Assembly: GCF_029626025.1 (NCBI RefSeq)
Contig: NZ_JARUBF010000001.1
Location: 248,001 to 312,000, forward strand
Length of the DNA: 64,000 nucleotides
Direction of reading: 5' to 3'
Source: Solwaraspora sp. WMMD406
GTDB taxonomy: Bacteria; Actinomycetota; Actinomycetes; Mycobacteriales; Micromonosporaceae
Shown here: one piece after another, positions 41,561 through 50,500 of the stretch
Layout: each line of letters begins with the position of its first letter
Position numbering within the stretch: the first letter of the stretch is position 1
The notes under the pieces: generated by a model
The model's input: the letters and a program-made list of their open reading frames with translations, nothing else
Databases searched by the model: none
Told to the model about the DNA's origin: nothing
Translations under genes and position numbers: made by a program

Positions 41561-44500
41561 CTGTCATGCCCAGCGCCAGCATCGGTGACAGCAGCCGCGC
41601 CAGTGACAGCCCGGCTGTCCGCGACCTCTACGCCGCCATCATCGCCGACCCCGACGACATGGACCTGCGGCTGCGCTACGCCGACGCCGTCGAACCCACC
41701 GACGGAGACCATGCCGAGCTGATCCGACTCCAGCTCGAATACGACCGGGCCAGGATCGCCGGCACCCCGAGCGCGCCCGAGCTGTCCCGGCGGATGCACG
41801 GACTCGCGGTCAGACTCGAACCCCGACTCTGCGCGGACATCGCCGGGCTCGTCGACGACTGCGGGGTACGGCGTGGCTTCCCCGAGCTGATCGAGCTTCC
41901 CGGTGCCGACTTCCTCGACCGGGGCGCGGAGATCTACCGCCGGGTTCCGGTCCGCCACGTCCTGCTCACCGACGTCGGCCCGGACCTGGTCGGTGCGATC
42001 GCGGCGAGCCCGCTGCTGGCCCGACTCACCAGCCTCGGACTGGACGGCAACCCGATCGGCGACGACGGGCTGCGCGTCCTGCTGGCCTCGCCGCACCTGC
42101 GGCGGCTCCGCTGGCTGGGGTTGGCCAACTGCGGTATCACCACGGTCGGTGCCGAACTGTTCGCCGAACTCGCCCCTCGGGTTTTGCCTGACCTGCGATT
42201 CGTCGACTTCGCGCGTAACGACGCCGAGCTGGTCCCCCACGGTGAGGGCTTCGACGCCGTCGGCGGGCAGGACCCGATCGACGTCTACGTTCCGGCTATC
42301 GCCGAGCGGATCACCGCCGCGCACGGGCCGCTGCCCTGGCTCGACCCCGCCATCGCCTGGCGGGGTGGGTTCGTCGATTTCGGGGCGGTGTGATCGCGGG
42401 GGTGTCGGGTTCCGGTTCGCCTCGGCGATCCGTTGCGCGTGGAACCGGATACTCGGCGGGATCTTGTACGAGTCGTCGGGCAGCGCGGCGGCCTGATTCG
42501 AGAACTGACTCTCCAGGTAGTCCTTGAACCGGCCGAGCGACCGGCCGAGTTGCCGCGCCACGGCGGCTGCCCCGAGGACGCGCAGCTGCCCGGACTGGTC
42601 GGTGAGCCCGACGACGTCCGATGTCGACCGGTCGAGGGCCGGCGGCCCGTGCAGCGGGCGCAGCTTCAGTGAGCCGGCCAGGGCGGCGACCCCGCCCGGA
42701 TATTCGGGAGCCAGGCCGATCGAGAAGACCACCCGGTCGTACTCCTGCCGGGTGCCGTCGTCGAACTCCACCAGGAACGTGCCGTTCACAGTGTGCCGCG
42801 CGGAGACGATCGTCCGCAGCGTCTGGTCGATCCGGGGATCGGCGGCGGCCACGTCGTAGGCGCCGAGCCCCGGCACCGTGTTGCGGCGGTTGTAGCCGCC
42901 GGCGAAGCTCGACGTGAGCTCCAGCTCGGCGTCCCGGGCCGGGTCCCCGGTCCGGTTCTCCGGCAGCAGCGGGACTCTGCGCGCCGACCAGTCGATCGTC
43001 GCCGCCGGTGAGGCGGCGGCCTGCTCGACGTCCCACGCGCCGGAGGCGCCCGCCCCGAACACCAGCACCCGGTCACCCGCCCGGTAGGCGTCGGCCAGGT
43101 TCTGCCCGCCGAAGTCGACGCGCCGCCGATCTGACCGAGGATCACCGAGCCGGCCGTCGGCGTCGAACCGGCCAACGGCGTCGAAGCGGCCAACGGCGTC
43201 GAAGCCGAGTCGGCGCGCGACGTCGGCCGGCAACGCGGCCACCTCGACCGGCCGCCCGTCCGGACCGTACGGCTGCCCGGTCGTCGAGTCGACAGCGTAG
43301 CCACTACCCGGATCGACCAGCAGCGGATCGGTGAGCCGACCATCAGTGTCGGCCAGCAGCGGCAGGTCGGCGCGGATCGGGCGGGTGCCGCCGAGCACCG
43401 TACGCACCGACTCGGGCAGCGCCGCCGGGTCGACGACGGCCCCGCTCCGATCCCGGAACACCGGCACCGAACCGGAGCGGTCCACCTGGAAACCGGTCGC
43501 CGGGTCGACGTACCGGCCGGAAGTCTCCTCCGGCGCGGCCGGCACCCGCGCCGGACCCGGACCGGCGGCGATGTCCACAGTAGTCGTGTAAAAGTCGCGG
43601 CCACCGACCGTGACCCGGTAGTTGGCCCCGGCCGGCCAGCCGGCGGCGGCGGCCGCGTCGCCGGCCGGGCGCGGGGTGATCGCGGTCGCGACACCCTGAT
43701 AGCTGGGCATCCCGGTGTACGCACGGCCCGCGCCGACCGCCGCCGCGAAGTCACTGGAGCGCGCGAACTGGGTGCCCTGGTCGGCGAAATCGGCCGGCTG
43801 GAACGACAACCCCGGGATCTCCAGCTCGCTCGGGACCTGCCCCATCAGCAAATCCTGTCGGTCGGCCCACGGGTCGTGGCCCTGCGACACCACCATCACC
43901 GGCGGCACCCCGACGCCGGTGTCCGGCGGCGCGCCGAGCGTGGCGAAGTCGGCGGTCGCCGCCCAGCCACCACCGATCACCAGCCGTTCGAAGACGTGCC
44001 CCGGTTCGGCGTCCAACACGGCGTCCACCCGCTCGGTCAACGCCACGTCCGCCTGGTCCCGCGCCGCGGCCGCCTGCCGCGCCCACTGGCGGGCCTCCGC
44101 CCGTACCTCCGCCTGGGCGGCCCGGACCCGCTCGACCAGGCCGGGCGTGTCCCGGGCCACGTCCAGCAGACCGGACAGGTCGGCGAAGGCCGGTCCGAGC
44201 TGGTCGCGCACCACGTCCAGGCGGGCGTCGGCGGCGGCCGGACCGACCAGCGGTACGTTCGGCTTCTTGGCCCACACCGAGTGGGGCGGATCCTGCTCCA
44301 GCAGTCCGCTGGAGATCAACAGGCTGATCGCGTCGGCGTGCAGTTGGGCGACCTGGGCCGGATCGGCGTGCCGGCCGGCACCGGCGTCGCGCAGCTGATG
44401 CGCGACCGTCCGCAGCTCCGCGAGCCGGCCCATGTCGCGGGCGGTCAGGTGGCGCTGCCCGTCGCCTTCCGGCCGGGCACCCTCGGCCAGCGCGGTGGTG

Positions 44501-47500
44501 GCATCGGTACGCATCCCGTCGGCCCGTTCCCGGGCGATCGCGTCGACTTCGGCCAACGCGGCGGCCACCGCGCGGCGCACGTGGTCGGCCGAGGCCCGGT
44601 CGGACACTCGTACGGTGGCCCGGTCGGCGTCGACGGCGACACTGGCGACCGGGGCGACGGCCACGTCCGACGGCACCGGGACAACGGTGACCGTGACGGT
44701 CAACAGCGTAGCCGCCCGGTCCGGCCCGGACGCGGCATCGGGCGCTGTCGCCGGGTCCAACGTGACGGTGCCAGTGTCCGGGTCGGCCACCGCCCCCGCC
44801 GGCAACAGGCCGACCGTCAACGCCTCCCGTACGGCTGCGGCCGCGACGCCCGGGTCGGCGTCGGCCAGCGCGCCGCCGAAGACGGTGCCGGCGGCGGCGC
44901 TGCGCAGATCCGGCCCGTCCGGCCCGTCCGGCGTTACCGGCCCCTCGGGTCCGGGTCGTCCGTCGGCGGCCAGACCTGGCGGCCCGCTGTCCGGCCCGCC
45001 CGCCGCGCCGCCGCGTACTCCTCCTTGATCACCGACGGCGGCATGCTCCGGTGCGCGGTCACCACCCCGCTGTGATCGATCACCCAGCTGCCCTGGCCCA
45101 GCCCCATCCCCTGCGTCTGCTCCCGCCCGGACAGGATCTCCCTCGCCACCCAGCCGAACTCGAACTCGTGCAGCGCCATCTGATTCGGCGTGCCGACCAG
45201 CCGCTGGATCAGCTCCTGCGCTTCGTCCCGGGTCACCGTTGATCCCTCCCGCTGCCGACGGTGCGTCCATCGACCACAACGCGTGCGTGGCCGCCACGTA
45301 GTCGGCGGGCGGCCGGGTCGACGTCGTACCGTACTGCGGATCCCACCACACCGGCCCATCCGCACCGTACGGGTAGACGATCACGAAGGCGTGCGAACCG
45401 GCCGGCTGCACCTCACCGTTGGCGTCCAGCAGCAGCCGCCGGCTGGTTCCGTCGAAGCTCAGCCAGTCGGCGACGACCAGCGCCGCGCTGCCCGGACCCC
45501 CCGCCGCCACCCGCGCCTGCAGATCCGCGTACTGCCGCGCCACCGCCACCGACCGCCGCTGCGGATCACCCGGCAGGTCCGCCGGCGGCGCCACCCACTC
45601 GCCACCCAACCACGCCTCGGCCCGACCAACCCCGTCCGATTCCCCCGTCAGCCGGTCGATGCTGCCGTCCGGCAACCTGTCGGCCCAACGCGGCAACGAC
45701 ACCATCGGCCGACCAAGAAAAGTCGACAAACCCGCCAACGAACAATCCATACAATTGTTACCCCGACCCGGCCGGGACGGCCCACCATCATTCACCAACC
45801 CACCAAAAGGATGCGACGACGGATCCGCACCCACCACAAAACCCTCACCCGACCACAACACCGACTCGACATCCGCCTGAAAACCCACCTCCTCCAACGG
45901 CGCCAACTCCAACGGACCCACCGGACGCGGACCCGACAACCCGGCCGCGTTCGCTGATCCGGCACCGACCGGAGTTGCTAATCCGGCACCGGCCACACCT
46001 GCCGACCCGACATCCGACCCGCCCGCCGCGCCGTCGAATACTGGTTGATCGTCACCGGTACGGGCAGACTCCCCTGCGCCGTCACCGTCCCGTCCCGATC
46101 GATGATGTAGCTCCCCAGGCCCACGTGCATCCCCTGGTCCCGCTGCGGCGACGTCAGGATCTCCTGGGCCAGCCAGCCGAACTCGAACTCGTGCAGCGCC
46201 ATCTGATTCGGCGTGCCGACCAGCCGCTGGATCAACTCCTGCGCTTCGTCCCGGGTCAATCCTGGTCCCTTCTGTTGCGGATGGCGCGTCCATCGACCAC
46301 AACGTGTGCGTGGCGGCGACGATGTGCGCCGGCGGTGCGGTCCACGTCCGACCGTCCTGCGGATCCCACCACACCGGCCCGTCCGCGCCGTACGGGTAGA
46401 CGATCGTGAAGGCGTGCGAGCCGTCCGCCACAGCGTTACCGGCCGCGTCGACCTCGACCTGTCCCGTGCGCTGGTCCAGACTCAGCCAATCGGCGACGAC
46501 CAACGCGGCACTGCCCGGACCCGCCGCCGCCACCCGCGCCTGCAGATCCGCGTACTGCCGGGCCACCGCCACCGCCCGTTGCGGGGGCGGCCCCGGGATG
46601 TCGGCCGGCGGTGCCACCCACTGGCCGCCCAGCCACGCCTCGGCCCGGTCGATGCCATGCGATTCGCCGGTCTGCCGGTCGATGCTGCCGTCCGGCAACC
46701 TGTCGGCCCAACGCGGCAACGACACCATCGGCCGACCAAGAAAAGTCGACAAACCCGCCAACGAACAATCCATACAATTGTTACCCCGACCCGGCTGGGA
46801 CGGCCCACCATCATTCACCAACCCACCAAAAGGATGCGACGACGGATCCGCACCCACCACAAAACCCTCACCCGACCACAACACCGACTCGACATCCGCC
46901 TGAAAACCCACCTCCTCCAACGGCGCCAACTCCAACGGACCCACCGGACGCGGACCCGACAACCCGGCCGCGTTCGCTGATCCGGCACCGACCGGAGTTG
47001 CTAATCCGGCACCGGCCACACCTGCCGACCCGACATCCGACCCGCCCGCCGCGCCGTCACGTACTCCTCGACCACCACCGTCGCCGGCAGGCTCGGCTGG
47101 GCGGTCACCACGCCCGTCAGGTCCACGATGAAGCTCCCCTGACCGATGTGCATCCCGTCTCGCCGTTCCTGGCTCGACAGGTCCTCCTGGACCAGCCAGC
47201 CGAACTCGAACGGATACATCTCGATCGGATTCCCGCTGCCCAGGAGCCGACTGATCAGCGCGCGGGCCTCGTCCTCGGTCATCTCCCCGGTCATTGATGT
47301 CCCTCCCCTGCTCCGGCAACGCCATCGACCACAGACCACGGCTGCCGCGTACGTAGTCGGTGGGCGGCTGGGACCATGTCCGACCCTGCTGCGGATCCCA
47401 CCACACCGGCCCGTCCGCGTCGTACGGATAGACGACCACGAAGGCATGCGAGCCAGCCGGCATCGAGTTGCCTTCTGCGTCGGTGACCGGTGCACCGGTG

Positions 47501-50500
47501 ACCGGATTGACCTTCATCCACTCCGCGATCACCAAAGCAGCCGCGCCCGGCCCGGCGGCGGCGATCTCCTGGTGCAGCTCCGCGTACGCCGCCGCGACCA
47601 ACGGCGACCGCAGCTCGGGCGATTGCGGCAGGTCGGGAGGGGTGCCCAGCCATTCCCCACCGATCCAGGCCGCAGCCCGCAACGATCCGTCACTCTCCCC
47701 CGACTGACGGTCGATCCCACCGCCGCCGGCCGGATCAGGCCACCGGGGCAACGACACCTCGGGTCGGCCGAGAAAACCGGACAGCGCGGCGAGCGAGCTG
47801 TCCAGACAGTTGTTTCCCCGCCCCGGCTGGGTCGGTCCGCCGTCGTTGACCAGCGTGCCGTACGGGTGGGTCGACGGATTCGCGCCGGCGACGAAGCCGT
47901 CACCGGACGACAGGCTCTCCACCACCGCCGCCCGATGCCTGGCGTCCTCGAGCGGTGCCAGCTTGGTCGGCCCGATCGTCCGGGTGTCCCCCAGCGGTGG
48001 CCGGCTCCCCCTCAGGTCTGGCCGGCCGCCTGGCAGATCCGGGTCAGTTCCGCCTCGTTCGGCAGCGGCACCGTCGTGAAGTGACGGGTCACCGATTCCG
48101 CCGTCGCCCGGTCGATCCGGCGGAAGGTGTGGCGTTCCTGATTCGCGTACAGGATCGACACCGCCACGTCCGGTCGGAAGTTCCACCGGTCCGTCCGACG
48201 GTCCCAGATCACCGCCCGGGTCGGCCCGGGGAGGTCCGCCAGCGCTATCACGTTCACCGGCGTCTCCGTCTGGTCGATCAGGCGGTACAGCAGGTAGTAC
48301 TGGAACATCGGTTCGCCCATCGGTCACCGTCGTCTCGTCGCGGTCGGGACGTTGCCCGGCGGTCGTCTCCGTAGGTGGCGACGGATCTGCTGCCGGCGAT
48401 GACGCGGCATCGTCCGACCTCGTGGTCAGCGCTGGGTCGCCGCCTGGCAGATCCGGGTCAGTTCCGCCTCGTTCGGCAGCGGCACCGTCGTGAAGTGACG
48501 GGTCACCGATTCCGCCGTCGCCCGGTCGACCAGCTGGGTCTGCTCCCGGTCCGGCGTGGCGTACAGGAACGTCGCCGCCACGTCCGGTCGGAAGCCCCAC
48601 CTCGACGTCGGCCGGTCCCAGATCACCGCCTGCGTCGGCCCGGTCCCGCGCGCCACCGCGATCACGTTCACCGGCTGGCGATCCGGATCGTTCGGGCGGT
48701 GCAGCAGGTAGTAGTGGAACGTCAGGGGGTCCATCGGCTCTCCCTAGCAGGTCCGGATCGAAGCCCGGCAGGTCGGACAGGTCCAATCCTCGCTCAGCGA
48801 GGACGTCTCGGAAGTCACGTCCCTGTTCGGCGAGCCACGCGGCGTACTCCTGACGCAGCGGGAGCCGGTCCGCGCTGCTGATCCACGTGGCGAAGCTGGT
48901 GTTCTTCGGCACGCCGAACCGTTCGACGAGCTGCGCCATTCCGCCCGGCATCGCTCCTGCGGCACCTTCGACCTTGTTCGTCGCCAGGATGTCCAACAGC
49001 GCGTGCATCCGATCGGCTGCCGAATACGCCGGATCCCGCATCCTTTCGTACAGCACGTGGGTTTGATGGCCGATGCGGTAACTCGTCGCGGTCGGGAACT
49101 GCAACTCGTACGTCCGACCGTTTGGTGCCACCAGGGTGACGTTCAGTCCGAAAAACCGGTTACCGGGTGCCCAGAAGTTCTTGACATCCGTGACCTGATG
49201 GCCGTCGGCCACCAGCGCGTCCAGCACGCCGAGCACCGCCGGACCGTACGCCTCGGTTTCCGGTCCCCGGACGGAGAACCGCACCAGGTCGTTGACCTCG
49301 TCCAGGGCTTGCGACATGTCGTAGCCGACCGGCGCGAACTCGGCGGTGAACTTACGGGCCATCGACTCGGCACCCTTGACCCGGTGTTCGGTGCCCACCG
49401 GGGTGAGCGTGTCCGTCCCGGTCAGCCCGAGTTCGGCGGTGATCCGTCCGCCGACAGCGTCGAGCTCGGCCAGGATGGCGTCGGCGTCGACCTGGGCGGC
49501 GGCCAGCGCGGCGAGCAGGGTCGAGCGGTCCTGTTCGGTCAACCCGTCCAGGTACGCCGGCTCCGAGCCCACCGGGTCCGACGCTGCGGGATCGGTCGGC
49601 CCGGTGGCGTCAGTCGGCCCGGTGGCGTCAGTCGGCCCGGTGGCGTCAGTCGGCCCGGTGGCGTCAGTCGGCCCGGTGTTGGCAGCCGTGGTGGTCGCCG
49701 GTGTGGTGGTCGCCGTCGCCGGGCCGGGGACGATCGGGTTACCGTCGGCGTCGAGCACGATCGACCACACGCCGTCGACCGCGGTGGTGTGGATCGGACC
49801 GGTGTCGGAGACGGTACGGGTCTGCGCGTCGATCCAGACGATGTCGCCGTTGTGGTTGACCGCGTTCCAGGTGTGTGAGCCGCCACCGACGGCCGCTGTC
49901 CAGCTGGTGATGATGACGGCGGCGGCACCCGGACCGGCCCGCCGGAGCTGATCGGCGATCGCGTCGAGACCGCTGAGGCCGGTGCCCTGGTGGGCGTAGG
50001 TGGCTCCCAGCCACTGTTCCTGCCGCCGGGTGTTGTTGCCCTCCGGACCGTTCGGATCGGCGACGCTGGCGGCGACCTGCGGGTCGCCGTACCAGGTCGA
50101 CAGGACCGACAGCCCGACGTCGCCGCAGTTGGTGGCCCGCCCGGAGACCTGATGCCCGCCGTCGTTGACCAGCCCGGCCCACGATCCGGTCCGGGGGTCC
50201 GGGTGCCGCTGCGGCCGGCCGTCCGGATCCTGCGGCACCGCGTCCGCCAACGCCTGCTGGTCGGTTGCGGACGGTGGCACCACACCCTGGGGTTGCCCGT
50301 ACGGTCGGGTGTCGGTCAACGGCCGGCCGTTGCCGAGCGCACCCGGCTCGGTCGGCGGGGTGGTCGGCACGTCGCCGGTACGGCCGGGGTCGGCGACCGG
50401 TTCGACGTTGAGCGCAGGCAGGAATTCCGCACACGACGCGCATGGTGGACGGTAACTGCCCTGCCGGTATTCGACACCGCCGCTGACGGCCCGGCCGATC

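Noticed and set aside
49595-49678. CRISPR-like array
   Set aside because: The 18-base units are contiguous without spacers and code for a protein linker. No cas genes are nearby.
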